NCBI RefSeq assembly: GCF_945957355.1
Contig: NZ_CAMFKM010000009.1
Span: 164,490 to 228,489 of the forward strand
Reading direction: 5' to 3'
From: an uncultured Reyranella sp.
GTDB taxonomy: Bacteria; Pseudomonadota; Alphaproteobacteria; Reyranellales; Reyranellaceae
DNA length: 64,000 bases
In this document: one piece after another, positions 28,382 through 36,771 of the stretch
Position numbering within the stretch: position 1 is the first letter of the stretch
Layout of the letters: the number at the start of each line of letters is the position of its first letter
Notes under the pieces: model-generated
Told to the model about the DNA's origin: nothing
What the model saw: the letters and a program-made list of their open reading frames with translations, nothing else
The model's database searches: none
Program-made: the position numbers and the translations under genes

Positions 28382-29614
28382 ATGACCGAAGCATGGATCA
28401 TCGATGCCTGCCGCACACCGCGCGGCGTCGGCAAGGCGGGCAAGGGCGCGCTGTGGGAGGTTCATCCGCAGCAGCTCGGCGCGACCGTCCTCAAGGCGAT
28501 CGCCGAACGCAACAAGATCGACACCAAGGAAGTCGGCGACGTGATCTGGGGCACGGCCGCCCAGGTCTCCAAGCAGAGCGGCGATCTCGGCCGCATGTCC
28601 GCCCTCGACGCCGGCTATGACGTCAAGGCGAGCGGTATCACGATCGACCGTTTCTGCGGTTCGGGCATCAGCGCCGTGAGCCTCGCCGCCGCCTGCATCA
28701 AGTCGGGCATGGAAGACCTGGTGGTCGCCGGCGGGACCGAGATGATGTCGATGGACCGCAGCCGCGGCAGCGGGCCGCCCGTGATGGACAACGGCAATCT
28801 GCGCCTGCGCCTGCATCATCCCCAGACGCACCAGGGCATCTGCGCCGACGCCATCGCCACGCTGGAGAAGATCCCGCGCCAAGCGCTGGACGAGGCGGGC
28901 TACATCAGCCAGCAGCGCGCGGCGATCGCCATCGCCGAGGGCCGCTTCAACAAGTCCCTGATCCCCGTCTACAAGGAAGACGGCACGCTCGCCCTGGATC
29001 GAGAGGAATATCCGCGTCCGCAGACGACTCGCGAGGGACTGGCGAACCTCAAGGCCGCCTTCACGGCGATGGCCGACGTCCCGCTCGACGACAAGGGCAC
29101 GACCTATCGCTCGCTGATCCTGCAGGCCTATCCCGACCTGAAGATCGAGCATGTCCATCATGCCGGCAATTCCTCCGGCGTCGTCGACGGCTCGGCCGCC
29201 GTGCTGCTCGCGTCGCCCGACTACGCCAAGGCCCATGGCCTCAAGCCGCGCGCCCGCGTCGTTGCCATGGCGAATATGGGCGACAGCCCCGAGCTGATGC
29301 TCAACGCGCCGGTGCCGGCGGCCCGGAAGGTCCTGGAGAAGGCCGGTCTAAAGACCAGCGACATCGACCTCTGGGAGATCAACGAGGCCTTCGCCGTCGT
29401 CTCCGAGAAGTTCGTGCGCGATCTCGATCTCGATCGCGACAAGGTCAACGTCAACGGCGGCTCGATCGCGCTCGGCCACCCGATCGGCGCGACCGGCGCC
29501 ATCCTGATCGGCACCGTCCTCGACGAGCTCGAGAGGCAGGACAAGCAGTTCGGTCTCGTCACGATGTGCGCCGCCGGCGGCATGGCGCCCGCGATCATCA
29601 TCGAGCGCATCTGA
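28382..29614 (+). CDS. Acetyl-CoA C-acetyltransferase (thiolase family)
   Basis: A 410-residue thiolase that cleaves 3-ketoacyl-CoA or condenses two acyl-CoAs. The catalytic residues are visible: nucleophile C92 in DRFCGSG, H366 in GHPIGATGA and C396 in MCAAGG, plus the NEAFAV motif. A ribosome-binding site (GGAAAGGA) precedes the ATG. It is paired with the upstream hydroxyacyl-CoA dehydrogenase, so a short- or modified-chain beta-oxidation role is likely. Two tandem hairpins follow the stop codon. Confidence 0.93.
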   Translation: MTEAWIIDACRTPRGVGKAGKGALWEVHPQQLGATVLKAIAERNKIDTKEVGDVIWGTAAQVSKQSGDLGRMSALDAGYDVKASGITIDRFCGSGISAVSLAAACIKSGMEDLVVAGGTEMMSMDRSRGSGPPVMDNGNLRLRLHHPQTHQGICADAIATLEKIPRQALDEAGYISQQRAAIAIAEGRFNKSLIPVYKEDGTLALDREEYPRPQTTREGLANLKAAFTAMADVPLDDKGTTYRSLILQAYPDLKIEHVHHAGNSSGVVDGSAAVLLASPDYAKAHGLKPRARVVAMANMGDSPELMLNAPVPAARKVLEKAGLKTSDIDLWEINEAFAVVSEKFVRDLDLDRDKVNVNGGSIALGHPIGATGAILIGTVLDELERQDKQFGLVTMCAAGGMAPAIIIERI

Positions 29615-29621
29615 CAAATCC

Positions 29622-29672
29622 CGAGGGAGAAGTCCCTCGAAGGCTATCGGCGACGGGACATTCCCCCGTCGC
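29622..29672 (+). terminator. Two tandem hairpins after the thiolase gene
   Basis: A 7-bp stem (CGAGGGA/TCCCTCG, loop GAAG) is followed by an 8-bp stem (GCGACGGG/CCCGTCGC). Neither has a T tract, so this is a terminator-like or mRNA-stabilising structure rather than a classic intrinsic terminator. Confidence 0.5.
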
Positions 29673-29698
29673 TCCTAGCCCGCCCGGGCTCGGAATTG

Positions 29699-29839
29699 GT
29701 GCGAAAGTGCGATGAGCTCCTGCAGCCCGATCCGGCGAAGGGTGTCGCCTATAACGGCGAGGTCGTGCTCGACATCGCCGCCAAGGACGAGAAGTGCACC
29801 GCGCACATGAGCGTGCTGGTGGACTGGTTCGGGCCATGA
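29699..29839 (+). pseudogene. Small gene remnant, possibly from a phage lysis gene
   Basis: A 46-codon frame opening at GTG without a ribosome-binding site; the frame is open further upstream back to the thiolase stop, so the 5' end has probably been lost. The C-terminal pattern, with two cysteines and DIAAKDEKCTAHMSVLVDWF, looks like the tail of small Rz1/spanin-like phage proteins, but I cannot be sure. It lies beside the lower-GC patch next to tRNA-Arg. The stretch from 29840 to 29972 holds nothing else that I recognise. Confidence 0.3.
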
Positions 29840-29972
29840 TGATCATCACTAAGCTGATTCCCGCGAATCCGTCGAGCGTGGAGAAAGTGAGTTACATCCG
29901 GCATTGGCACGCGCGTTGGACGCACCCTTCATTGAGCTCCTATTATGGGTGAACAGAGGCGAGGATCGTCGC

Positions 29973-30773
29973 ATGCATTGGCCGAAATCTCTGCTGTGTG
30001 CCGCCGTTGTCCTCGGGGTGGCAGCAAGTTCGGGTCACGCCGGTTCGCTTGTAGAGATTTCAGGCGGTAGCGACGCAGAGAAGTCGATACCTGCCTACCT
30101 TGCCCGACCATCCGGTGCCGGGCCCTTTCCAGCTATCGTCGTGTTACATGGCTGCGGTGGCATCAACAGCGTCATTGTGGATTGGGCAGACCGGCTCGCA
30201 CGCTGGGGTTATGTGGCAGTCGCACCCGATAGTCTTACACCGAGAGGAAGAAAATCGTCGTGCAGTAGTGGTGCGAGCGACCAAATTCATGACGGTTATC
30301 GCGCGCTGAGTTTCCTTGCGGGCCAGCCGTTCGTGCGCGGTGACCAGATCGGCTTAATGGGAATCTCGCTCGGCGCCGGAGCAACGCTTGCTGCTTTTGA
30401 GCGAAATGGGGTCGAAAAATCGTACCTTGGGAGGTTCAGGGCTGCGCTCGCATTCTATCCTCCCTGCTCAGGCAGCTCGGGTATTATGGTTGGGCCTACT
30501 CTCGTATTGGTCGGCGAACTAGACAACTGGACGCCGGCCGACGATTGCCGCGCTATGGTTGCCGGAGAGAGTGTCATTGGGACATCGCGCGCACCAAGTG
30601 ATCGCTCAATGGTGGAGCTGGTTGTGTATCCAGCCACACATCATTCTTTCCTCGACCCAAATGTCACCGCGGGCGACCGATACTTGGGCCATTGGCTGCA
30701 ATACAACGACGCAGCTGCAAAGGACGCCATCGTGCGCGCCAAGCGATTCTGGGAGCGCTGGCTAAACCAATAG
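29973..30773 (+). CDS. Secreted dienelactone hydrolase-family protein
   Basis: A 266-residue alpha/beta hydrolase of the dienelactone hydrolase family. A signal peptide (MHWPKSLLCAAVVLGVAASSGHAG) directs it to the periplasm. The nucleophile elbow is GISLGAG near residue 130, with LVGELDNWTP and THHSFLD supplying acid and histidine. Base composition and codon use are distinctly less GC-rich than in the neighbouring genes, which suggests transfer. Substrate unknown; secreted members hydrolyse lactones, esters or polyesters. Confidence 0.82.
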   Translation: MHWPKSLLCAAVVLGVAASSGHAGSLVEISGGSDAEKSIPAYLARPSGAGPFPAIVVLHGCGGINSVIVDWADRLARWGYVAVAPDSLTPRGRKSSCSSGASDQIHDGYRALSFLAGQPFVRGDQIGLMGISLGAGATLAAFERNGVEKSYLGRFRAALAFYPPCSGSSGIMVGPTLVLVGELDNWTPADDCRAMVAGESVIGTSRAPSDRSMVELVVYPATHHSFLDPNVTAGDRYLGHWLQYNDAAAKDAIVRAKRFWERWLNQ

Positions 30774-30885
30774 CTATCCTGCCTTGGCGCATGATTAGTC
30801 TCCCCAACGCTGGAACGAAATAACAACCGGCGTGTCAACGATGTGCCCAACGAACCTGCGCGTTCTGCGCGTGCTCGCGCGATCA

Positions 30886-30914
30886 GTGGAAAACCACCTC
30901 GACGCAATCGTCGA
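30886..30914 (-). terminator. Possible terminator of tRNA-Arg
   Basis: Downstream of the tRNA 3' end on the minus strand is a 6-bp stem (TCGACG/CGTCGA, loop ATTG) followed by GGTGGTTTTCC. The T run is short, so confidence is moderate. Confidence 0.4.
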
Positions 30915-30929
30915 TTTCAAAGGATTTTA

Positions 30930-31006
<77 letters not shown>

Positions 31007-31016
31007 GGCGCGGCGG

Positions 31017-31045
31017 ACCATACCGGAGGGGCCTGCGCGGTGCAA
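31017..31045 (-). promoter_or_regulatory. Candidate sigma-70 promoter of tRNA-Arg
   Basis: On the minus strand TTGCAC and TATGGT are separated by exactly 17 bases and end ten bases upstream of the tRNA 5' end, as expected for a stable-RNA promoter. Confidence 0.55.
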
Positions 31046-31169
31046 CGCACTCACGCCGGGTGATCCGACGGCCAAGGTTGATCGCTTCATGCCGACTGTT
31101 AAGGTCGCCGTAGCAAGTCCAGCGGCGTCATATCCACGTATTTGTTGAGGTTTTTCGGGAGGTTCCGCC

Positions 31170-31595
31170 GTGTCCGATCACGCGCTTCGTCACGCCGTCA
31201 ACATCAGGGCGGATGCCGCCAAGGTTCACGCCGCCCTGACGACCCTGGAGGGGCTCCGGGGCTGGACCATGGCGGAAGTCTCCGGCGGCGCCGGCGTGGG
31301 GAGCCAGTGGACCCTGAAATATGCCGACGGTCCCACCTTCGTCTGGGAGGTCGCGTCGCAGGGCGCGGACAGCGTCGTCTGGAAGTGCATCCAGGGGCCA
31401 GGTGACGCGGCGGGCACCAGCGTCTCCTTCAATCTCGGCACGACGCCGCACGGGCGAGTCCATCTCACTTTCGCCCATTCAGGCTGGCCGCATCAGAAGG
31501 GCAACTTCGAGAAGTGCAATGCCCTCTGGGGCATGATGCTGCATCACCTCAGGGCCCTCGCCGAGCACGGCAGGACCGCGCCGGCCTATTCCTGA
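31170..31595 (+). CDS. SRPBCC-like (START-type) small protein
   Basis: A 141-residue protein with the SRPBCC/AHSA1 pattern: opening strand with I-x-A-x-x-x-VHAALT, WTMAEVSGGAGVGSQWTLKYADG in the middle and a C-terminal helix. Such domains bind hydrophobic ligands or act in stress and biosynthesis. The start is GTG with GGGAGG upstream. It lies 25 bases before the UbiD gene and may be co-transcribed with it. The assignment to the superfamily is moderate; a specific function is not. Confidence 0.65.
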   Translation: MSDHALRHAVNIRADAAKVHAALTTLEGLRGWTMAEVSGGAGVGSQWTLKYADGPTFVWEVASQGADSVVWKCIQGPGDAAGTSVSFNLGTTPHGRVHLTFAHSGWPHQKGNFEKCNALWGMMLHHLRALAEHGRTAPAYS

Positions 31596-31620
31596 TCTCC
31601 TTTTTCATCCGGGTAGGACA

Positions 31621-33249
31621 ATGCAGCAGTCTCTTTCGGAGTTCGTCGAGTCGATGGACAAGGCGGGCTTCCTCGTCCGCGTCAAGGACGAGGTCCGTGT
31701 CGACCAGGTGCCGAAGATCATGGAGGCCAATCCGACCAAGGCCGTCCTGATCGAGAAGATCAAGGACACCGAGTTCTCGGTGCTGGCCAATGCCTATTCG
31801 AACCAGGAAATGTTCGCCTGGGCCATGGGCTGCGACAAGACGCGAACCGGCCTCGAGATGGTCGCGCGCTCCAAGGGCCGCGTGAAGTGGGAGACCGTGA
31901 CCACGGCGCCCTGCAAGGAGGTGATCCTGAAGGGCGACGATGTCGACCTGACGCGCCTGCCGCTGTTCCTGCACCACGATCGTGACGGCCACGCCTATAC
32001 CAACGACAATCTCTTCATCAGCAAGCACCCCGACACCGGCGTCTACGACTGGGGCATCTACCGCTCGATGTTCCGGACGAAGAACGAGAAGTCGGTCGAC
32101 ATGACCTGCACCTCGCACCGCCAGCGCATCCACGCGATGGCGGCGGCGGCGAAGGGACAGAATCTCGAAGTCGCGATCGTGCTGGGCGGTCCCACCATCG
32201 ACAAGATCGCGGCGCTGGTCGGCGTCACCGCCGACACCGACGATTTCGAGGTACTGGGCGCCTTCTACGGCGCGCCGGCCAAGATGATCAAATGCGAGAC
32301 CATCGACGTGATGGTACCGGCCAATGCCGAGATCGTGCTCGAATGCGAACTGATGGCGCTTGAGGGTCTCGTCTACGACGAGGGCCCGTACGGCGAGTTC
32401 ACCGGCATGTACGGCGGCGGCATCAAGCATAATTATCGCCTGAAGGTGAAGGCGATGACCCACCGCAAGGGCGGCATCTTCCAGCACTGCACCATCGGCG
32501 GCCTGCATCCCTGGTACACCGATAACATGCTGCAGTTGCCTGCCATCGAAGCCGACCTGTTCAACGGGCTGAAGCAGGGCGGCATCGACGTGCGCGAGGT
32601 ACGCTGTCCGCTGGGCGGCCTGTCCAACATCGCCTACGCCAAGATCCATCCGCTGGGCGCCGGCGATTCCAAGCAGGCCTTGGGCATCATGCTGACCTGC
32701 TCCAAGCAGGGACTGCCGAAGATCGCCATGGTGTTCGACACCGACGTCGACATCTGGGACGACCAGGCGGTCCTGGCCGCCATGGCCTACCGCTACATGC
32801 CGGACAGGGACACGGTGCGGCTCGACGGGCTCAATACAATGACCGTCGATCCCAAGAGCACGACGCTCGGCATCTCCTCCAAGATCGGCATGGACTGCAC
32901 GGTGCCGCTGGGGCCCGAGTGGAACCCCAACGAGTTCGTGCGCAGCACCGTCACCGATCTCGGCGATCCGCCGGCCGGGCTGAAGATCATGACCGAAGAA
33001 GAGCTGACCAGGGACATGGAAGCCTTCATCCGGGCCGAGCCGCGCGCCTGGCACGACATCCTGAAGCAGTATCACGGCCAGCCCTATCCGGTGCTCTACC
33101 GCTCGTTCGGCAACCTGCGGCACAGGCTCGGCCGCACCAACGATCCGCCGTGGTATCGCTATACCCTGTCCGACACGCCGTTCTCGTGGGAGGCGAAGCC
33201 GGCGCCGCTGAACCACTCGGACCCGCGCCACATCAAGACCGGCAGCTGA
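31621..33249 (+). CDS. UbiD-family decarboxylase (542 aa)
   Basis: UbiD-type enzymes use prenylated FMN to decarboxylate aromatic or alpha,beta-unsaturated acids reversibly. The catalytic acidic residues are E254 and E259 in YDEGPYGEFTG, matching the conserved E-x-P-x-x-E pattern of the family. The length is within the range of Fdc1/UbiD enzymes. It is followed after ten bases by a UbiX-like flavin prenyltransferase, which would make its cofactor. A second, shorter UbiD is encoded at 35341. Because this pair lies away from ubiquinone genes, a catabolic decarboxylase is more likely than the UbiD of ubiquinone synthesis. Confidence 0.93.
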   Translation: MQQSLSEFVESMDKAGFLVRVKDEVRVDQVPKIMEANPTKAVLIEKIKDTEFSVLANAYSNQEMFAWAMGCDKTRTGLEMVARSKGRVKWETVTTAPCKEVILKGDDVDLTRLPLFLHHDRDGHAYTNDNLFISKHPDTGVYDWGIYRSMFRTKNEKSVDMTCTSHRQRIHAMAAAAKGQNLEVAIVLGGPTIDKIAALVGVTADTDDFEVLGAFYGAPAKMIKCETIDVMVPANAEIVLECELMALEGLVYDEGPYGEFTGMYGGGIKHNYRLKVKAMTHRKGGIFQHCTIGGLHPWYTDNMLQLPAIEADLFNGLKQGGIDVREVRCPLGGLSNIAYAKIHPLGAGDSKQALGIMLTCSKQGLPKIAMVFDTDVDIWDDQAVLAAMAYRYMPDRDTVRLDGLNTMTVDPKSTTLGISSKIGMDCTVPLGPEWNPNEFVRSTVTDLGDPPAGLKIMTEEELTRDMEAFIRAEPRAWHDILKQYHGQPYPVLYRSFGNLRHRLGRTNDPPWYRYTLSDTPFSWEAKPAPLNHSDPRHIKTGS

Positions 33250-33259
33250 GGGCATTCGA

Positions 33260-33883
33260 ATGGCAGCGAGCGAACCCGTGCGGCGCATGGTGGTCGGCAT
33301 CACCGGCGCGTCGGGAACGGTCTACGGGATCCGCGTGCTCGAAGCGCTGCGGGCGCTGGAGATCGAGAGCCATCTCGTGATCTCCAAGGCAGGCGACCAG
33401 ACGCGCTCGCTCGAGACTGACATGTCGGCTTCGGAACTGCGCGCGCTGGCCGATCATGTCTATGCGCCGGGTGACATCGCGGCTTCCATTTCGAGCGGCT
33501 CTTTCCAGACCATGGGCATGATCGTGGCGCCCTGCTCGGTGCGTACCCTGAGCGAGATCGCGACCGGCGTGACGTCGGGCCTCGTCTCGCGGGCCGCCGA
33601 TGTCTGCCTGAAGGAGCGGCGGCGGGTCGTGCTGATGTTCCGCGAGACGCCGCTGCACGCCGGCCACATCAAGAGCATGCTGGCGGTCACCGAGATGGGC
33701 GCCATCGTCGCGGTGCCGTCACCGGCCTTCTACACGCGGCCGAAGACCGTCGACGAGATCGTGACGCATTCGGTCGCGCGCGTGCTCGACCTGTTCGGTC
33801 TCGACACCAGGACCTTCCCGCGATGGACCGGCCCCTCCGGCGCCGGGAAGCCGGCTGTCGCCAGGCGCAGGAGCGGCAAATGA
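33260..33883 (+). CDS. UbiX-family flavin prenyltransferase
   Basis: A 207-residue flavoprotein that prenylates FMN to give the UbiD cofactor. The family opening VGITGASGTVYGIRVLEAL is visible, and the middle contains PCSVRTLSEIATGVTSGLVSRAADVCLKE followed by RETPLH. It is ten bases behind the UbiD gene and overlaps the next gene by four bases (ATGA), forming one operon. Confidence 0.93.
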   Translation: MAASEPVRRMVVGITGASGTVYGIRVLEALRALEIESHLVISKAGDQTRSLETDMSASELRALADHVYAPGDIAASISSGSFQTMGMIVAPCSVRTLSEIATGVTSGLVSRAADVCLKERRRVVLMFRETPLHAGHIKSMLAVTEMGAIVAVPSPAFYTRPKTVDEIVTHSVARVLDLFGLDTRTFPRWTGPSGAGKPAVARRRSGK

Positions 33884-34266
33884 TGAAGAGACGCCTCGCC
33901 ATCGCCGCCCTCCTGACGGCAATGGCCACAGCAGGCTCGTCGGCACAGGCCCAGCAGCCGTCGGACGACGTCCGCGTGATGGAATCGACACCGGCGGCTC
34001 ATGCCCGTATCGGCGCCAGGAGCAGCGCATTCTTCGTGCGCTTCGACCGGCCCGTCGATCACATCAAGTCGACCCTGGTCATCAAGCAGGGCGACAAGGT
34101 GATCGAGCGTCTTCGTCCACGCCTCGAATCCTCGCCGCAGGTCCTCTTCGCCGCGGCGCCGACCCTGCCGCCGGGCGACTACATGCTGCACTGGACCGTG
34201 GTCACCATTCAGGGAACCAAGGCCATCTCGGGCGACATTCCCTTCCAGGTCACCGACCAGCAATAG
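33880..34266 (+). CDS. CopC-domain periplasmic protein lacking the usual N-terminal copper ligand
   Basis: A 128-residue secreted protein: signal peptide ending near AQAQ (residue 25), then a CopC/YcnJ-like beta-sandwich core (MESTPAAHARI...FFVRFDRPVD...LPPGDYMLHWTVV...G.IPFQV). The typical mature N-terminus of CopC begins with the copper-binding histidine; here it is QQPSDDV, so copper binding by that site is doubtful. Translationally coupled to the ubiX-like gene, which is unusual. Confidence 0.75.
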   Translation: MMKRRLAIAALLTAMATAGSSAQAQQPSDDVRVMESTPAAHARIGARSSAFFVRFDRPVDHIKSTLVIKQGDKVIERLRPRLESSPQVLFAAAPTLPPGDYMLHWTVVTIQGTKAISGDIPFQVTDQQ

Positions 34267-34288
34267 GTCCGGTGTGCGATCCGTTCTC

Positions 34289-35302
34289 TCAAGTGACCTT
34301 GAGAATCCTGCGTCCCACGAAGATCGTGACGAAGGCGACGGCCACGCCCAGCGCTGCCTCGACCACGCGGTCGACCAGGATGGGCGGCCACGGTGCGCCG
34401 CGGCTGAGGTTGCTCATGCCGATGGCGAGCGGGCAGAAGAAGAGCAGCGCGACGCCGTAATTGCGCGACACCGCGATCTCCGCGACGGCCTGGCAGACGA
34501 TGATGATCGCGATCAGCGCGAGATGGTCAGGCTTGAAGGAGAACAGGACGGTCGCGATTCCGACGCCTCCCAATGTGCCCATCATGAGATGGGTCGCGCG
34601 CCGCCACACGTCCCTGGCGGCCAGCGCCGGCATCAGCGCGGCGACGGTGACCGCGGCCCAGAAGGGATGTCCAAGGCCCAGGGCAAGCGCCAGCATCCAG
34701 GCGGCCAGCACGCCGAGCGTCGCGGCCGCCAGCACGACCAGGTGCTGGCCGCGGTCGAGCTCGGCATAGCCCGCCGCCAGGCGCCGTTGCCATCCATCGG
34801 GCTTCGGTTCATCGGCAGGGGCGCCGATACGATTGAGCACGGCCAGCAATACCGAGAAGGCCGCGCCGCCCGCGCCGACGGCGATGGCAAGCGGCAGCTT
34901 TTCCCATTCGGTAGGAATGGCGGCGACGATCAGCAGCACCAGCACGAAGAACATTTCTCCGCGCGGTATCCAGCGCATCGCCGCGCCCAGGGTCACGGCG
35001 GCCATCACCGTGAGGGCGAGCAGCACGCCCAGCACGGTGATGGGGGCGTGCGCCGCGGACCAGGCCATGGCCGCCGCCATCGTGAGCACGAGGCCCGTGC
35101 CGGCGACGAGCTGGGTTTCGACGCGACGCTTCGCGGGCTCGCTGTGGCCGTACAGCATCGCCAGCCCGCCGAACGCGGCATACACGGCGAGGTCGAGACG
35201 GCCGATCGCTTCGAGCGCCAGAAGCGGCAGGCCCACTGCCACGCCGACCCGGATGGCCGCCTCGATGTCGTGGCGATGGATATTGGCAAGAAACCTACGC
35301 AT
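34289..35302 (-). CDS. FUSC-family aromatic-acid exporter-like membrane protein
   Basis: A 337-residue membrane protein with about ten hydrophobic segments in two bundles separated by a hydrophilic loop near residue 160, fitting the fusaric acid resistance/aromatic acid exporter (FUSC) family. Start taken at MRRFLANIHRHD; an open frame further upstream would overlap the divergent UbiD gene. It sits between the two UbiD genes and converges on the CopC-like gene, 22 bases away. Export of aromatic acids beside aromatic decarboxylases is a reasonable inference. Confidence 0.8.
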   Translation of the reverse strand: MRRFLANIHRHDIEAAIRVGVAVGLPLLALEAIGRLDLAVYAAFGGLAMLYGHSEPAKRRVETQLVAGTGLVLTMAAAMAWSAAHAPITVLGVLLALTVMAAVTLGAAMRWIPRGEMFFVLVLLIVAAIPTEWEKLPLAIAVGAGGAAFSVLLAVLNRIGAPADEPKPDGWQRRLAAGYAELDRGQHLVVLAAATLGVLAAWMLALALGLGHPFWAAVTVAALMPALAARDVWRRATHLMMGTLGGVGIATVLFSFKPDHLALIAIIIVCQAVAEIAVSRNYGVALLFFCPLAIGMSNLSRGAPWPPILVDRVVEAALGVAVAFVTIFVGRRILKVT

Positions 35303-35340
35303 CACGCCTTGTACTCGTGAACCGCCAGGAAGGATCGACC

Positions 35341-36705
35341 ATGCCCTATCAAGATCTGCGCGCCTTCCTGACGGCCTTGAAGAATGCGGGTGAGCTCGTG
35401 GAGATCGCACGGCCCGTCTCTCCCAAATATGACATCGCCAAGGCCCTCGCCAAGACCAGTGCGATCCAGGGACCGGCGCTGATCTTTCGGCAGACCGGGA
35501 CTGATTTCCCGCTGGTGGCGGGCGTCTATGGCAACCGCCGGCTGGCGCTGATGGCCTTCGAGGCGACCGAGCAGACCATCCACGAGAAGGTCCTGAAGGG
35601 CATCAACAACCCGATCGCGCCCGTCGACTTCAAGGGCGCGCCGCCCTGTCAGGAAATCGTGCTGACGGGCGATGCAATCGACGTCACCAGGTTGCCGGTG
35701 CCGATCTACAGCCCGAAGGACGGCGGACCCTACATCACCGCCGGCATCGTTGTGTCGGAGAATCCCGAGACCGGTATTCCCGACATCGGCAACTATCGTT
35801 TCCAGATCCATGGGCCGAAGGAACTGGGCGTGTTCTCCGCCCCGAACCATCGCTTCGGCAAGAATATCGCCCATGCCACGCAGATGGGGAAGGAATTGCG
35901 CGGTGCCATCGTCATCGGCGTCGATCCGCTTACGATGTATTCCGGCCAGGTCCAGTCGAGCGATTCGACCAATGACTGGTTCACTTCGGGCGGTCTGCGC
36001 GGTTCGCCCGTCGAGCTGGCCAAGGCCGTCACCAACGACATGAAGGTTCCAGCTTACGCCGAGATCGTGATCGAGTTCACGGTCGACACCAGGACGCAAA
36101 AGATGGAAGGCCCGCTCGGCGAGTACACCGGCTACTACACGCCGGCCTCGCTGAAGCCGGTTGCCAGGATCACCGCCATCACGCACCGCAAGGGCGCGAT
36201 CTTCCAGGGGCTGCTGACCGGCAAGCCGATCACCGAGAACCACGTGCTGAAGCAGATCCCGTTCGAGACCTCGATCCTGCGGCAGCTCCAGGCGCAGTTC
36301 CCAACGATCAGCGACATCTCGATCAACAGCTCGGGCGGCGTGCAGACTTACGTCGTGATCGCCATGAAGCCGCGCTACGAAGGCGAGGCGCGCCACGCGA
36401 TCCTCGCGGCGATGGCGGGCAACCTCCACCCGAAGTGGGTGATCGTGGTCGATCCCGACATCGACATCCGCAATTCGGCGGAGGTCGAGTGGGCGCAGTC
36501 GTTCCGTGTCAAGCCGAGCCAGGACGTCTTCATCGTCGACCGCACCGCCACCGCGCCGCTCGATCCCTATACCAACGGCGGCTACTCCTCTTCGGTCGGC
36601 ATCGACGCGACCAAGCCGTTCGGAGAGGAATTCCCGGACGTCTCGGAAGTCCCGGACTGGAAGGATTTCCCGCTGCCGGAGCTCCACGGCCTCACGCGCA
36701 AATAG
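35341..36705 (+). CDS. UbiD-family decarboxylase (454 aa)
   Basis: A second UbiD-type prenyl-FMN-dependent decarboxylase. Catalytic acidic residues E256 and E261 are in MEGPLGEYTG. It is shorter than the neighbour at 31621 and closer to the standard UbiD core. The ATG at 35341 gives the family start MPYQDLRAFL; a further in-frame ATG is at 35317. It has no UbiX of its own and would rely on the one at 33260. It is followed by a Bug binding protein (66-base gap), hinting at uptake of its acid substrate. Confidence 0.92.
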   Translation: MPYQDLRAFLTALKNAGELVEIARPVSPKYDIAKALAKTSAIQGPALIFRQTGTDFPLVAGVYGNRRLALMAFEATEQTIHEKVLKGINNPIAPVDFKGAPPCQEIVLTGDAIDVTRLPVPIYSPKDGGPYITAGIVVSENPETGIPDIGNYRFQIHGPKELGVFSAPNHRFGKNIAHATQMGKELRGAIVIGVDPLTMYSGQVQSSDSTNDWFTSGGLRGSPVELAKAVTNDMKVPAYAEIVIEFTVDTRTQKMEGPLGEYTGYYTPASLKPVARITAITHRKGAIFQGLLTGKPITENHVLKQIPFETSILRQLQAQFPTISDISINSSGGVQTYVVIAMKPRYEGEARHAILAAMAGNLHPKWVIVVDPDIDIRNSAEVEWAQSFRVKPSQDVFIVDRTATAPLDPYTNGGYSSSVGIDATKPFGEEFPDVSEVPDWKDFPLPELHGLTRK

Positions 36706-36771
36706 TTGGGTCGGGCTTGGCGGGGCGGTCCATTTGAGCGACAGTCCGCGCATAAACCGGGAGGAAGAAAC

